A stretch of 64,000 nt of DNA from Marixanthotalea marina (GCA_018883545.1 JAHLEH010000001.1:62001-126000); one strand, 5' to 3'. Positions 1-9,276 are shown, counted from the stretch's first letter. Translations and numbers: made by a program. Notes: generated by a model from the sequence alone, not told the origin.

Positions 1-1
1 C

Positions 2-397
2 GCTTCTTTTTTTGAAGAAAAGGTAGATTGGGATCAGAATACCATTAATATATTGGCTTTTGTATCTACTTTTATAATTATTGTATTGGTAATTGCTTTG
101 GCAGGAAAAGCGCTTACCAAAATAGCCGATTTTGCCATGTTAGGGCTTTTAAATAAACTGTTTGGCGCGCTTTTTAGCGGACTCAAAATAGCTCTGATTT
201 TAAGTGTACTTTTAATTGTTTTGGAAAAGATGAATGCCAATATTTTATTTGTTAAGGAGAAGGATAAAGAAGCATCTGTTCTTTACAAGCCAATAAAATC
301 GATTGTACCGACCATTTTTCCCAATATAATAGTGAATGGCAAACCTATAGGTGAAGATTTAAATAATGAAAACGATACTCTGGAAAATGAAGAATAG
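2..397 (+). CDS. CvpA family membrane protein, 5' end missing
   Basis: The frame is open from the left edge of the window, so the gene starts upstream; the TTG at 53 is internal and should not be taken as the start. The visible 131 residues hold two hydrophobic segments separated by a short loop containing LLNKLFGALFSGLK, then a polar acidic tail rich in Asn and Glu. This matches the C-terminal half of CvpA (colicin V production) proteins, which are small multi-span inner-membrane proteins of poorly defined role. The gene ends four bases before the convergent carbonic anhydrase gene. Family assignment rests on the hydrophobic pattern and the NKLFGALFSGLK segment. The true length and the partner genes to the left cannot be seen. 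Confidence 0.7.
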   Translation, partial: ASFFEEKVDWDQNTINILAFVSTFIIIVLVIALAGKALTKIADFAMLGLLNKLFGALFSGLKIALILSVLLIVLEKMNANILFVKEKDKEASVLYKPIKSIVPTIFPNIIVNGKPIGEDLNNENDTLENEE

Positions 398-401
398 CCA
401 A

Positions 402-1028
402 TTAATCTAAATGGTAAATCTCCATAATATCTTTTAAATACTTTGTGAAGTTAATTTTAAGATCTATTAATTTACCAGTGTGCACATCGAACACCCAACC
501 GTGCACCTGTAAGCCTTTGGTTCTAATAGCTTTTTGAACAACAGCTGTTTTAATAAGATTAACACATTGCTCTTTTACATTAAGTTCTACCAGCCTTTCG
601 TATTTTTTTTCTTCATTATCTATGGCATTTAACTCTTTATTGTGAATCCGGTATACATCACGAATATTGCGTAGCCAAGGATTTAAAATACCTAAATCTG
701 CCGATTGCATGGCTGCTTTAACACCACCACATTCATAATGGCCACAAACAACTACATGATTTACTTTTAAATGATCTACAGCATAATTAATAACAGACAT
801 CACATTTAAATCGATGCTAATCACCATATTGGCTATATTACGGTGTACAAATACATCGCCCGGTCCCAAGCCCATAAGCTCTTCAGCCGTTACGCGACTA
901 TCAGAACATCCAATAAATAAAAGCTCTGGTGTTTGCCCTTTTCCTAAATCTTCAAAGTAATTTTGGTTAAGTTCTAGTTTTTCCTCAATCCAAGATTGGT
1001 TGTTTTTAAATACTTTATCTATATCCAT
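402..1028 (-). CDS. can: Beta-class carbonic anhydrase
   Basis: Zinc enzyme that interconverts CO2 and bicarbonate in the cytoplasm, supplying bicarbonate for carboxylases such as the acetyl-CoA carboxylase whose accB and accC genes lie at 21.9-23.8 kb. The 208-residue protein has the two beta-CA signatures: CSDSRV at 41-46 (zinc Cys41 and the Asp43-Arg45 dyad) and HYECGG at 97-102 (zinc His97 and Cys100). Length is normal for the family and there is no signal peptide. The gene is 41 nt downstream of batE on the same strand, so it may be co-transcribed with the end of the Bat operon; no terminator is visible between them. Confidence 0.93.
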   Translation of the reverse strand: MDIDKVFKNNQSWIEEKLELNQNYFEDLGKGQTPELLFIGCSDSRVTAEELMGLGPGDVFVHRNIANMVISIDLNVMSVINYAVDHLKVNHVVVCGHYECGGVKAAMQSADLGILNPWLRNIRDVYRIHNKELNAIDNEEKKYERLVELNVKEQCVNLIKTAVVQKAIRTKGLQVHGWVFDVHTGKLIDLKINFTKYLKDIMEIYHLD

Positions 1029-1069
1029 TTGCTGAGATTGCTATTAGATAAAGATACACAAAATAATAA

Positions 1070-1819
1070 TCAAAGAGTCTTAATATCTGCACTAGGAATC
1101 CAGCCTGTTTTACCATCGGAAAGCTTTATTTTTTTCCAGTTATTAATGGTATCCAAAACTTGCACCTTTGTACCTTCATGAAGCATAAAGGCTTCTTCGC
1201 TTCTTAAATTAGGCTCTGCTTTAACCTTGCTTTCTTGTGCAAAAACAATAGCAGGTCTATCACTTTTCTCTAAATTGAATTTATGGAATGCCAACACTAA
1301 GGAGCCAATTATAAAAACCAACGAAGCCATACTGCCTATAAAAGCCACTCGTTTTTTTACCGAAGTATAGGCAAAATCATAAAATATAAATAGCAGCACA
1401 AAACAGATTACAAAAACTATTGCTGTTTTGGCCCAACCATCAAAGGTCATGTAATTGGCAATGTTGTTTATTAATTTGGTGGTCCATGCTTCAGGCACTG
1501 TATCAATAGCATCAATAGTCATATTTTTTGCAAATGCCAAATTGTTCAGTATGTCCTTATCGTTTGGGTCTAATTGCAAAGCTTTTTCGTAATAATAAAT
1601 ACTAGGAGCCACACCATTTAATTTATAATAGGCATTACCCAAATTGAAATATAATTCAGCAGAATGATTATCTGAGTCCAAAATCTGCTTATACACTTCT
1701 ATAGCTTCCAGATATTTGCCTTGGTTATAAAGTTTATTTCCTTTTTCAAATAGCACATTATTTTGTGCTATTCCAGAAATACTGAAAAAAATGGCCAGAA
1801 TGTATATGACATATTTCAT
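1070..1819 (-). CDS. batE: BatE, TPR and SH3 domain aerotolerance protein
   Basis: Last gene of the Bat (Bacteroides aerotolerance) operon. The 249-residue product begins with a signal peptide (1-19, ending SISGIAQ), followed by TPR repeats at about 20-95 (NKLYNQGKYLEAIEVYKQIL and AELYFNLGNAYYKLN), two membrane spans at about 130-180, and a C-terminal bacterial SH3-like domain that ends GWIPSADIKTL. This order (signal, TPR, two TM, SH3b) is characteristic of BatE. It probably acts in the envelope with BatA-D; the biochemical function of the complex is not settled. The gene lies one base after batD, which implies tight translational linkage. Confidence 0.88.
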   Translation of the reverse strand: MKYVIYILAIFFSISGIAQNNVLFEKGNKLYNQGKYLEAIEVYKQILDSDNHSAELYFNLGNAYYKLNGVAPSIYYYEKALQLDPNDKDILNNLAFAKNMTIDAIDTVPEAWTTKLINNIANYMTFDGWAKTAIVFVICFVLLFIFYDFAYTSVKKRVAFIGSMASLVFIIGSLVLAFHKFNLEKSDRPAIVFAQESKVKAEPNLRSEEAFMLHEGTKVQVLDTINNWKKIKLSDGKTGWIPSADIKTL

Positions 1820-1820
1820 C

Positions 1821-3593
1821 TTAACGGGCTTGTTTATCTATTAAGGAAATTGTTTTTGCAGCTTTTTGATAATCTTCCTGCATAGTAACAGCAGTTATGG
1901 GTGTATAACGTGCCAATTCACAATTTTCCATTATACTATTGAAATCTGCAATTGTTTCTGGCTCTACACCCCTTTCAGAAAGCAATACTTTAATCTTGTC
2001 TTTACTTAAATCGCTGGTTTCTATATGAAGTTTAGCTTTTAAATAATTATGGAGGGCTTTTTCCATAGCCACATAAAATGCTTCTTTTTTACCAAGTACT
2101 TTTTTGGCATGACTTAAATATTTTTTGGCCAGCTTATCGGCTTTTCTAATTCTATTGCCATATACATCGGCATCCCTTTCTGCTTTTTTCCTTCTAATAA
2201 CAATAGCCAATGGAATAGCCAATAGAGGCAATAACAAACTGCTCCAAAACAATGGTGTTTTGAAAAAATACGTTGTCTTTGTTGAAGAAAAATTAGTTTT
2301 GGTTTTAATAAATGCAAATTGGTCTTTATTTAAAACCACCTGTTGCTTTTCGCCTTGAGGCACTTGATTTGTAGTGGCCACAGCTCCAGAAACCGGTCCT
2401 TCTAAAACATCAATCACAATTTCTTCAGAACTGCGGGTTTTATAGGTTTCTGTTTTAGGGTCAAAATATGAAAATGAAATACTAGGAATAGGGTATTTTC
2501 CTTTAAATTGGGGCACAACGGTATAGGTATCTGAAATACTTCCCCGCATGCCAGATAAATCCGTACTTACTTTTTCGTTGTGTTCGGGCTCGTAAACTTC
2601 TAAAGAACTTGGCAAGGTTAATTTTGGTAAATTAAATAATTTCATGTTACCATTACCTGTTACCTCAACTTTGGCCTGTAAAGACTCTGAAGCGTCTAAT
2701 TGGGTTTTTGTTGTAGTGACTTTAAAATCGAAACTACCAACCGCTCCCGAAAAATCAAGCGGTTTTCCTTGCTCTGGCAACGGCTTAACATTGATTGTTT
2801 TTCTACCAGCAGATATAGTTCTATTTACCCTAGCCATTAAACGACCCCCAAAAATATCACGCCTACTAGTTGGTACTTGTACTGCAACATCCAATGTTAA
2901 TGGTTCAATATCTAACTTCCCTGTTTTTTGAGGATACAAAACCGTTTTACGTAGTACAACAGCTCGATATTCTTCGCCATTATAACTCTCCATTTGTACT
3001 TTCATACCTGGAATTTCTATGTTTTGGCTCCAAAAGTCATTGTATCTGGGACTGTCTATTTCACTCCAATTATCAACACCAGTTGATGTTGAAATGTAAA
3101 GCTTATAAACTACTGTTATAGCTTCATTTAAATAAGGATTTGTTTTTGAAATTTCGGCTACCAAATGGATATTTTCCTGAGCAAGGTACTCGGGGTCGTT
3201 GGGGTCTTTTGGTATCTCGACAGCTTCGGTAACCACAATTTTTACGGGCGAGGTTTTATAGGTTTCTCCATCAACATTAATTGTAGCTTGACTTATAGTA
3301 AATGTTCCTCGACGCTTGGGAGCTAAGTAGTATGTGTAAACTTTTTTATAAGATCGAACACCATTGTTCCAGGAATTTTGAACAAACTGACTTGGCCCAC
3401 CAACTACTGTGAAATCTGTAAAATTAGGAGGATTAAAATTATCGCCGTCTTGATCCATTTCAAAATCAATACGTAACTTTTCATTAACCCCCAATTTGTT
3501 TTTGCTAACCTTTGCTTCAAACTTTACCTGGGAAGAAACTAAACTTGTTGCTAGTATTACAAGTAAAAATGTTATATGCTTTATTAGTTTCAT
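1821..3593 (-). CDS. batD: BatD, oxygen-tolerance protein
   Basis: A 590-residue envelope protein with an N-terminal signal peptide (ends TSLVSSQ), a long beta-rich extracytoplasmic region, a single C-terminal membrane span at about 450-470 (LFWSSLLLPLLAIPLAIVI), then a basic helical cytoplasmic tail with AMEKALHNYLKAKL. This is the BatD layout. The first domain begins VKFEAKVSKNKLGVNEKLRIDFEM, the immunoglobulin-like start typical of the family. It sits between batC (39 nt gap) and batE (1 nt gap). BatD is thought to be a structural partner of the VWA proteins BatA and BatB. No missing segments or frameshifts were seen. Confidence 0.9.
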   Translation of the reverse strand: MKLIKHITFLLVILATSLVSSQVKFEAKVSKNKLGVNEKLRIDFEMDQDGDNFNPPNFTDFTVVGGPSQFVQNSWNNGVRSYKKVYTYYLAPKRRGTFTISQATINVDGETYKTSPVKIVVTEAVEIPKDPNDPEYLAQENIHLVAEISKTNPYLNEAITVVYKLYISTSTGVDNWSEIDSPRYNDFWSQNIEIPGMKVQMESYNGEEYRAVVLRKTVLYPQKTGKLDIEPLTLDVAVQVPTSRRDIFGGRLMARVNRTISAGRKTINVKPLPEQGKPLDFSGAVGSFDFKVTTTKTQLDASESLQAKVEVTGNGNMKLFNLPKLTLPSSLEVYEPEHNEKVSTDLSGMRGSISDTYTVVPQFKGKYPIPSISFSYFDPKTETYKTRSSEEIVIDVLEGPVSGAVATTNQVPQGEKQQVVLNKDQFAFIKTKTNFSSTKTTYFFKTPLFWSSLLLPLLAIPLAIVIRRKKAERDADVYGNRIRKADKLAKKYLSHAKKVLGKKEAFYVAMEKALHNYLKAKLHIETSDLSKDKIKVLLSERGVEPETIADFNSIMENCELARYTPITAVTMQEDYQKAAKTISLIDKQAR

Positions 3594-3632
3594 TTATCCG
3601 ACTTCATGATGGTTATTAACAACTGTAAAAAT

Positions 3633-4466
3633 CTACCAATCTTTATCTGTTTGAACCTTTACTCCTTTTTGTTTTTCGGCATTTACTTTTTCCTGAACTT
3701 TCTGTTCTTGGTTGTTCATAGCCTCTAAAATATTTTTTATTTGTTGTGGAGATAACTGACCAGGCTGAGGTTTTGGTTGCTGTTGTTCTTTTTTATTTTC
3801 TTCGCCATTTCCTTTATTCTGGTCTTCTTTTTCATCTTTAGGCTCACCTTCTTCATCTTTCTGATCGTCTCCCTCTTGCTTATCCTGATTCTCTTGGTTC
3901 TCCTTATTTTGGTCTTGATTATCTTTGTTTTGACCTTGATTCTGATCTTTTTTATCTTTATTCTCGTCGTCTTTTTTGTCTCCGTCATCACCATCACTAC
4001 CATCGTTTTGTTGCTCAGCACATATTTTTGCAAGCCCTAGATTATAGCGGGTTTCATCATCTGTTGGGTTATTTCTTAATGCATTTTTATAGGCTTCTAC
4101 AGCTTCTTTACATTTTTTGTTTTCCATTAAAATATTGCCAATATTATGGAATGCCCTATGTTTTTCTGCTTTTGTAGTAGCTACTTTTGCCGCTTCCTGC
4201 AAACGGTATAACGCTTCGTTGTAGTTTTTACTTTTATAATAGGCATTGCCCAAGTTGTAAATGCCCGCTACGGTATTAGATTGTTCTGAAATGGCCTTTC
4301 TGTATTCCATTTCCGCCGAAACAAAGTCTTCTTTATCAGCCAACAATTCATTGCCTTCATAAACATAGTTGTTGGCTTTTTTTAGAGCTTTTAAATCTTC
4401 CTTTTCCTGTGCAAAAGAAAACGAAGCCATCATTATTATAACTAAAGTAAAGATTGATTTTTTCAT
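3633..4466 (-). CDS. batC: BatC, TPR protein with charged low-complexity tail
   Basis: I place the start at 4466 (MKKSIFTLV) because this gives a clean signal peptide ending SFSFAQ; an upstream ATG at 4484 would add MENKRK in front of it. The 277-residue protein has TPR repeats (GIYNLGNAYYKSKNYNEAL, AFHNIGNILMENKKCKEA and TRYNLGLAKICAEQQ), then about 90 residues made almost only of Asp, Glu, Lys, Asn and Gln, and a C-terminal motif PGQLSPQQIKNILEAMNNQE. The same C-terminal motif is a hallmark of BatC. The acidic tract explains the A/G-rich composition near 3.8-4.0 kb and the spurious frames there. Probably periplasmic, acting with BatB. Confidence 0.88.
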   Translation of the reverse strand: MKKSIFTLVIIMMASFSFAQEKEDLKALKKANNYVYEGNELLADKEDFVSAEMEYRKAISEQSNTVAGIYNLGNAYYKSKNYNEALYRLQEAAKVATTKAEKHRAFHNIGNILMENKKCKEAVEAYKNALRNNPTDDETRYNLGLAKICAEQQNDGSDGDDGDKKDDENKDKKDQNQGQNKDNQDQNKENQENQDKQEGDDQKDEEGEPKDEKEDQNKGNGEENKKEQQQPKPQPGQLSPQQIKNILEAMNNQEQKVQEKVNAEKQKGVKVQTDKDW

Positions 4467-4577
4467 TTTTCTTTTATTCTCCATACCAAGATATAAAACC
4501 TTGTTTTTTTGATAGTTAAAAAATTTATAAAATATCCTAACTGTTTAATGTTCTGTTAGGGTTATTGGCCTGCAAAA

Positions 4578-5618
4578 TTAAAAATCTTCGTTAAACAGGT
4601 TCAGCTTTTTCAACCAACCAGTTTTACGTTCCAGTAGGAAAACATCTAAAAACAGAAAGAAAATGCCAAAGCCTAAAAACCATTGAAATTGATCTTTAAA
4701 ATCGGCATACTGTTTGGTTTCAAATTCTGTTTTATCCATTTGGTTTAGTATATCTCCAATTGTTTCTACAACATTGTTTGTGTTTTCGCCATTAACATAA
4801 GCCCCATTTGCAACCTCAGCAATTCCTTTAAGGGTTTCTTCGTTAAGTTTTGTAATAACCGTTTCGCCATTACTATCTTTTTTGTAGTTTAAAACAATGC
4901 CATTCTTCTTTATGGGAATTGGCCCTCCTTTTATATCACCCACACCAATAGTGAAAATTCGAATGCCCGACTCGACACTAATCTGTTCTGCTACTGGAAT
5001 GGCAGATTCGCTATGGTCTTCACCATCGGATATAATGATAAGCACTCTGTTGGTTTGTTGGTCGTCATCAAAATAGGTTTCAGACAATTTTATGGCTTCA
5101 TCAATGGCAGTACCTTGTGATGACAGCATATCGGTATTCATATTTCCCAAAAACATTTTTGCAGCGGCATAATCGGTTGTAATAGGCAATTGTGGAAATG
5201 CCTTAGCAGCGTAGGCAATAATACCTATGCGATCACTCCCCAAGTTGTTAATAATTTGTGTAACCAATTGTTTTGCTTTTTCCAATCGGTTGGGGGCAAT
5301 ATCTTCTGCCAACATACTTTTGGAAACATCGATAGCAAAAACTATATCTACACCTTCACGCTTAACGGTTTCCAATTTTGTGCCTATTTTTGGATTTACA
5401 AGAGCAAGTGCTAAACAAGCAACGGCCAAACTCAACACCACTACTTTTAAAACAGCTTTGAATACCGATTTGTTAGGGCTAAGTCTATTGAGCAATTCTT
5501 TATTGGCAAATTTTTTCTGTGTTCTGTACCTCCAATATTGAAGCAATAAAAACATGAGGATTATAAATGGAATAACCCCAAGCACCCAAAACCATATTTT
5601 CTCTTCTAATTGATACAC
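4578..5618 (-). CDS. batB: BatB, VWA domain membrane protein
   Basis: Von Willebrand factor A protein of the aerotolerance operon, 346 residues. Two N-terminal membrane spans (about 8-28 and 53-75) precede the VWA domain, whose metal-binding MIDAS motif DVSKS is at 97-101 with the following APNRLEKAK helix. A third span lies near 312-332 (WFLGFGIFFLFLDVFLL). The VWA domain is predicted to face the periplasm. It is closely similar in layout to BatA, the usual paired arrangement. About 110 nt separate it from batC and 97 nt from batA, the widest gaps among the bat genes themselves. Confidence 0.9.
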   Translation of the reverse strand: MYQLEEKIWFWVLGVIPFIILMFLLLQYWRYRTQKKFANKELLNRLSPNKSVFKAVLKVVVLSLAVACLALALVNPKIGTKLETVKREGVDIVFAIDVSKSMLAEDIAPNRLEKAKQLVTQIINNLGSDRIGIIAYAAKAFPQLPITTDYAAAKMFLGNMNTDMLSSQGTAIDEAIKLSETYFDDDQQTNRVLIIISDGEDHSESAIPVAEQISVESGIRIFTIGVGDIKGGPIPIKKNGIVLNYKKDSNGETVITKLNEETLKGIAEVANGAYVNGENTNNVVETIGDILNQMDKTEFETKQYADFKDQFQWFLGFGIFFLFLDVFLLERKTGWLKKLNLFNEDF

Positions 5619-5646
5619 TACTGTTTATCTGTTTTTTGTAAAGTTG

Positions 5647-5667
5647 ATTAGTTGTCTATCAACTAAT
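5647..5667. repeat. Intercistronic hairpin between batA and batB
   Basis: An 8-bp perfect inverted repeat, ATTAGTTG with loop TCTAT and CAACTAAT, lies in the 97-nt spacer between batA and batB. It is not followed by a clear T-run on the minus strand. It could be an RNA-processing or stabilising stem rather than a terminator; this is inference from structure alone. Confidence 0.4.
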
Positions 5668-5715
5668 GTTCTATTTACATTTATCTAACTTCTTTTGTCT
5701 TCCTTCTATTTTTTA

Positions 5716-6723
5716 TTAAACAAAGCTTTTAAATAATGTGTTGCGCAATAATAATTCCAACATAAGCAAAGCCAATGCCAAAATTACCAAAGGCCTGAAT
5801 TTTTCGTCATAATTGGAATATTTAAACTCTTCTATTTCTGTTTTTTCCAATTTATTTATTTCGTTGTAAATCTCCTCTAGTTTTTGGTTGTTGGTGGCCC
5901 TAAAGTATTGCCCTCCTGTTACGTTTGCTATTTCCTTTAATAGCTCTTCGTCTATTTCCACCTGACGCCTTTCGTACTGAAGCGCTCCAGTTCTCGGATC
6001 CAATCTAACGGGAGTTAAAGCCATGCCATTTGTACCCAAGCCAATAGTATATACTTTAATGCCATATTCTACGGCCAATTCACTGGCTATTTTCGGGTCG
6101 ATAAATCCCGCGTTGTTAACGCCATCGGTAAGCAAAATAATCACACGGCTTTTAGCTTTACTATCTTTAAGCCTGTTTACTGAAGTCGCCAACCCCATAC
6201 CAATGGCTGTGCCACCTTCAATGATGGTATTGTATTTAATAGCATCTAATGATCTTAACACAATGGCTTTATCACTTGTAATGGGTGTTTTGGTATAACT
6301 TTCACCAGCATATTCTACTATTCCGATCCGGTCGTTTGGCCGTCCTTTTATAAACTCGGATGCGACATCTTTCAAGGCTTCCAACCTATTAGGAGCCAAA
6401 TCTTTTGCTAGCATACTGGCAGAGACATCTATAGCCATTACAATATCTATACCCCTAGTGGTTTTTGTTTTGGTGGTTACATCAACCGATTGCGGTCTGG
6501 CCATAGCCACAATCAATAAAGTTAATGCCAATAAACGAAATAGGAACAGTACATGCTTGAACTTTGGCAACGATGAGTTTGCTATTTTAAACCCTTTTAT
6601 ACTCGATATTTTAAGTTCTGCCGTTTGTTGTCTGTTTTTTAATATATACCATGCTATCGCTATGGGCAAAAGCAATAGCAACCAAAAAAAAGTCTTATTT
6701 GCAAACTCAATACCTTCAAACAT
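5716..6723 (-). CDS. batA: BatA, VWA domain membrane protein
   Basis: 335-residue VWA protein with two N-terminal spans (about 12-28 and 57-75) and a C-terminal span near 312-328. The MIDAS motif DVSAS lies at 99-103 and is followed by LAPNRLEALKDVA, the sequence signature shared with BatB. All key metal-site residues visible in the family are present. Its start codon overlaps by one base with the stop of the BatD-like gene upstream (TAATG arrangement), so translation is probably coupled. Likely a partner of BatB in a periplasm-facing complex. Confidence 0.9.
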   Translation of the reverse strand: MFEGIEFANKTFFWLLLLLPIAIAWYILKNRQQTAELKISSIKGFKIANSSLPKFKHVLFLFRLLALTLLIVAMARPQSVDVTTKTKTTRGIDIVMAIDVSASMLAKDLAPNRLEALKDVASEFIKGRPNDRIGIVEYAGESYTKTPITSDKAIVLRSLDAIKYNTIIEGGTAIGMGLATSVNRLKDSKAKSRVIILLTDGVNNAGFIDPKIASELAVEYGIKVYTIGLGTNGMALTPVRLDPRTGALQYERRQVEIDEELLKEIANVTGGQYFRATNNQKLEEIYNEINKLEKTEIEEFKYSNYDEKFRPLVILALALLMLELLLRNTLFKSFV

Positions 6724-8336
6724 TATTCTTGGGGTTTATTAAGTTCAACAGAATTTAAAATACGCTCTAACATTTGGTCTGCGTATGCATCATCTTTTGG
6801 AGTTGTAACAAGTATTTGTCTTAATGCATTTTGTGCGCCAAAAAGCAATAAAACATAATTTATATTTTCAATTTTTTGGGTTACAGGATGCTTAAGCTTC
6901 ATCGATCCATAGGTTTTTAAACCTTCAGCCCCGTTAGGTGTTACAAATTTATCCCTAAAAACAACAATGTCTTGAGCTCCTTGGCTTTCCATACTTTTTA
7001 AACCTTGCTCGGATAACTGCTCTAAGTCAATTTTATTATCAGAATTATTGGCATTGTAATTAACCGAGTTAACCATAATGCTAAAAACATCCAACAAAGT
7101 ACCGTACATAAAGGTATTTTGGTTTGCCTGTGCTTTTACATTGTCGGGCATTGGTAATTGCACGCGCTTTAAAACTTTTGGTGTGCTAATAGTTACCGGT
7201 GGAAAACCATAATCACTCGTTACCCAATCACCTTCCAAAAGTTCTTTAGAATCGTGTCCGATTATAGTGTCTTTAACGGTCCCAAAACCATATTTTAAAG
7301 AAAATCCTGTTATGGTTGCCAATATCAAGAAAACACTTATAGCTACAGTAATTATAACTTTTTTTCGTTTCGCCTTGCGCTCTAGTTCTTCTTTGTATTT
7401 TTCATCTTGAAGTTTTTCTTCTTCTGTTGGCTCTGGCAAAGCTTCTTTTACATGGTCTATTTCAACATCAATGGTATTTCGGTCTATTCTGGCCAATTCT
7501 ATATCGGGAGCCGATTTCGCGAATTTCACCAAATCTGCACGTTTCAGTATGCTTTCTAGATTTTTAATATCCTCTTTACTGATATCTATTTGGTTTCCTT
7601 CTTTCAACAAATGCAATCGACTTATTAGTTCATCGGTTGTACTTTCCAAAGCTCTGTCGTATACTTTTTCATCAAGATATTTTCTTATGATGAACGTAAG
7701 TTCAGAATAATAATCCTTTATAGCTTGCGTTTCAAGATAATTGGTTTCATCTAATTTTATTAGAGCCAATTTGGCACGATCGTAAGGCGGTAGCAACGCC
7801 TCCTTTTCTTCTTGGGTTAGTGGTTTTTTTCGCCATATAAACCAATATAATAAGCCTGCAACAATGGCTAATGCCAAAATTGTGTAAAGCAAATATTTCC
7901 ACCAATCACTGCCTATTTTTTTAACCTCAATGATAGGCTTAATATCATACAGACCTTGTTTGGTAGTATCTACAACTATGTTATTGACCTCTACTTTTAA
8001 AGAATCCGTGAAAAATGTTTTATCGGCAATAATTATTTTTTGTCTCGGAATAGTGTAAGAACCAGAATCAAACTGTGTTAAACCATATTTCTTTATGAGG
8101 TTAATTTTGTCTTGATTTTTGATAGTGTCTATTGGGTAGGAATCTATCATTTCCAAAGGCGTAAATGTTTGACCTTCCGGAAAAACAACCAGATTATCAG
8201 GATTGCTTTCTACTTCAATTTTATAGGTGATTTGCTCACCTATTTTAATTTGGGTTGAATCGATTGACGATTTTACCTGACCAAATGAAAATAAAGACAC
8301 AAGAAACAAGATACAAGACAAAGTAAATTTATTCAT
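6723..8336 (-). CDS. BatD-like two-span membrane protein of the Bat operon
   Basis: I place the start at 8336 (MNKFTLSCILFLVSLFSFGQ, a clear signal peptide), not at the upstream ATG at 8405, because the intervening 23 codons translate a heptamer DNA repeat. The 537-residue product has an N-terminal Ig-like domain resembling the start of BatD (SSIDSTQIKIGEQITYKIEV), a span near 145-168 (YLLYTILALAIVAGLLYWFIW), a helical region with PPYDRAKLALIKLDE as seen in BatD and DUF4381-type proteins, a second span near 335-355, and a C-terminal soluble domain of about 170 residues I do not recognise. It lies between the DUF58 gene and batA. Confidence 0.7.
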   Translation of the reverse strand: MNKFTLSCILFLVSLFSFGQVKSSIDSTQIKIGEQITYKIEVESNPDNLVVFPEGQTFTPLEMIDSYPIDTIKNQDKINLIKKYGLTQFDSGSYTIPRQKIIIADKTFFTDSLKVEVNNIVVDTTKQGLYDIKPIIEVKKIGSDWWKYLLYTILALAIVAGLLYWFIWRKKPLTQEEKEALLPPYDRAKLALIKLDETNYLETQAIKDYYSELTFIIRKYLDEKVYDRALESTTDELISRLHLLKEGNQIDISKEDIKNLESILKRADLVKFAKSAPDIELARIDRNTIDVEIDHVKEALPEPTEEEKLQDEKYKEELERKAKRKKVIITVAISVFLILATITGFSLKYGFGTVKDTIIGHDSKELLEGDWVTSDYGFPPVTISTPKVLKRVQLPMPDNVKAQANQNTFMYGTLLDVFSIMVNSVNYNANNSDNKIDLEQLSEQGLKSMESQGAQDIVVFRDKFVTPNGAEGLKTYGSMKLKHPVTQKIENINYVLLLFGAQNALRQILVTTPKDDAYADQMLERILNSVELNKPQE

Positions 8337-8356
8337 CGATGAATTTAGCCTAGCCT

Positions 8357-8391
8357 CTTGGTTCTTGACTCTTGATTCTTGATTCTTGAAT
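8357..8391. repeat. Five tandem 7-nt repeats (CTTGATT-type)
   Basis: Five consecutive heptamers read CTTGGTT, CTTGACT, CTTGATT, CTTGATT and CTTGAAT on the plus strand. The repeat fills the spacer between the DUF58 gene and the signal peptide start of the BatD-like gene, and is open in its frame, where it reads as a NQES/KNQE-type sequence. This is the reason for rejecting the longer start. Confidence 0.85.
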
Positions 8392-8409
8392 TCGCTATTC
8401 ATCATTCGT

Positions 8410-9276
8410 TTATCCTCTTCTTTTAAAATATCCCAATAGTTTTTTTACGTAACTTTCATCAACACGGCAATCAATGGTTCCTGCACCGGCTTTTGTAAAG
8501 CTGTCTTTGTAATAATCTACCCGTTCTTGGTAATACTTACCATAATTTAATCGCACTTTTTTTGAAGAGGTGTTTACCAGCATCAACTCCCCGGTTTCTT
8601 CATCCTGCATTTGCACCATACCAAGATTAGGCATTTCTTCTTCGTGTTTATCGTAAATCCTAATGCCGGTTACATCGTGTTTCCCAGACACAATTTTCAT
8701 AGTTTGATGGTAATCGTCAGTAATAAAATCAGACAGCACAAACACAATAGCCTTTTTCTTCATGACGTTTGACAAAAATTTTAAAGCTTCGGCAAAATTG
8801 GTTTGTTTGCTCTCTGGTTCAAATTCTATAAGTTCCCTAATGATACGTAATACATGTGAACGCCCCTTTTTTGGTGGAATGTACAACTCTATTTTATCTG
8901 AAAAGAGAATCAACCCAATCTTATCATTATTTTGGGTAGCCGAAAATGCCAACGTAGCAGCTATTTCTGTAACCACTTCGTTTTTAAATTGTTCTACAGT
9001 ACCAAATAATTCAGAACCCGAAACATCTACCATGAGCATCATGGTTAGTTCGCGTTCTTCTTCAAAAACTTTTACAAATGGTTCATTATAACGGGCGGTA
9101 ACATTCCAATCTATATTTCTAACATCGTCACCAAATTGATACTGGCGCACTTCACTAAAAGTCATACCGCGCCCTTTGAAGGTAGAATGGTATTCCCCTC
9201 CAAAAATATGATCAGACAACCGACGTGTCTTAATCTCTATTTTGCGTACTTTCTTTAGTAATTCTTTAGTATCCAT
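8410..9276 (-). CDS. DUF58 domain protein of the MoxR-Bat cluster
   Basis: A 288-residue cytoplasmic protein with the DUF58 signature at about 36-62 (GRGMTFSEVRQYQFGDD, then RNIDWNVTARYNEP) followed by a VWA-like domain starting at DVSGS (84-88). DUF58 proteins accompany MoxR ATPases in almost all such operons and are thought to be handled by the ATPase together with the VWA proteins. Full length for the family. It is separated from moxR by 104 nt that contain two inverted copies of a repeat, and from the next gene by the heptamer repeat. Confidence 0.9.
   Translation of the reverse strand: MDTKELLKKVRKIEIKTRRLSDHIFGGEYHSTFKGRGMTFSEVRQYQFGDDVRNIDWNVTARYNEPFVKVFEEERELTMMLMVDVSGSELFGTVEQFKNEVVTEIAATLAFSATQNNDKIGLILFSDKIELYIPPKKGRSHVLRIIRELIEFEPESKQTNFAEALKFLSNVMKKKAIVFVLSDFITDDYHQTMKIVSGKHDVTGIRIYDKHEEEMPNLGMVQMQDEETGELMLVNTSSKKVRLNYGKYYQERVDYYKDSFTKAGAGTIDCRVDESYVKKLLGYFKRRG

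Noticed and set aside
3777..4040. Hydrophobic plus-strand frame opposite batC
   Set aside because: It is the antisense reading of the Asp/Lys/Gln-rich batC tail, which always yields Ile/Leu/Phe runs.
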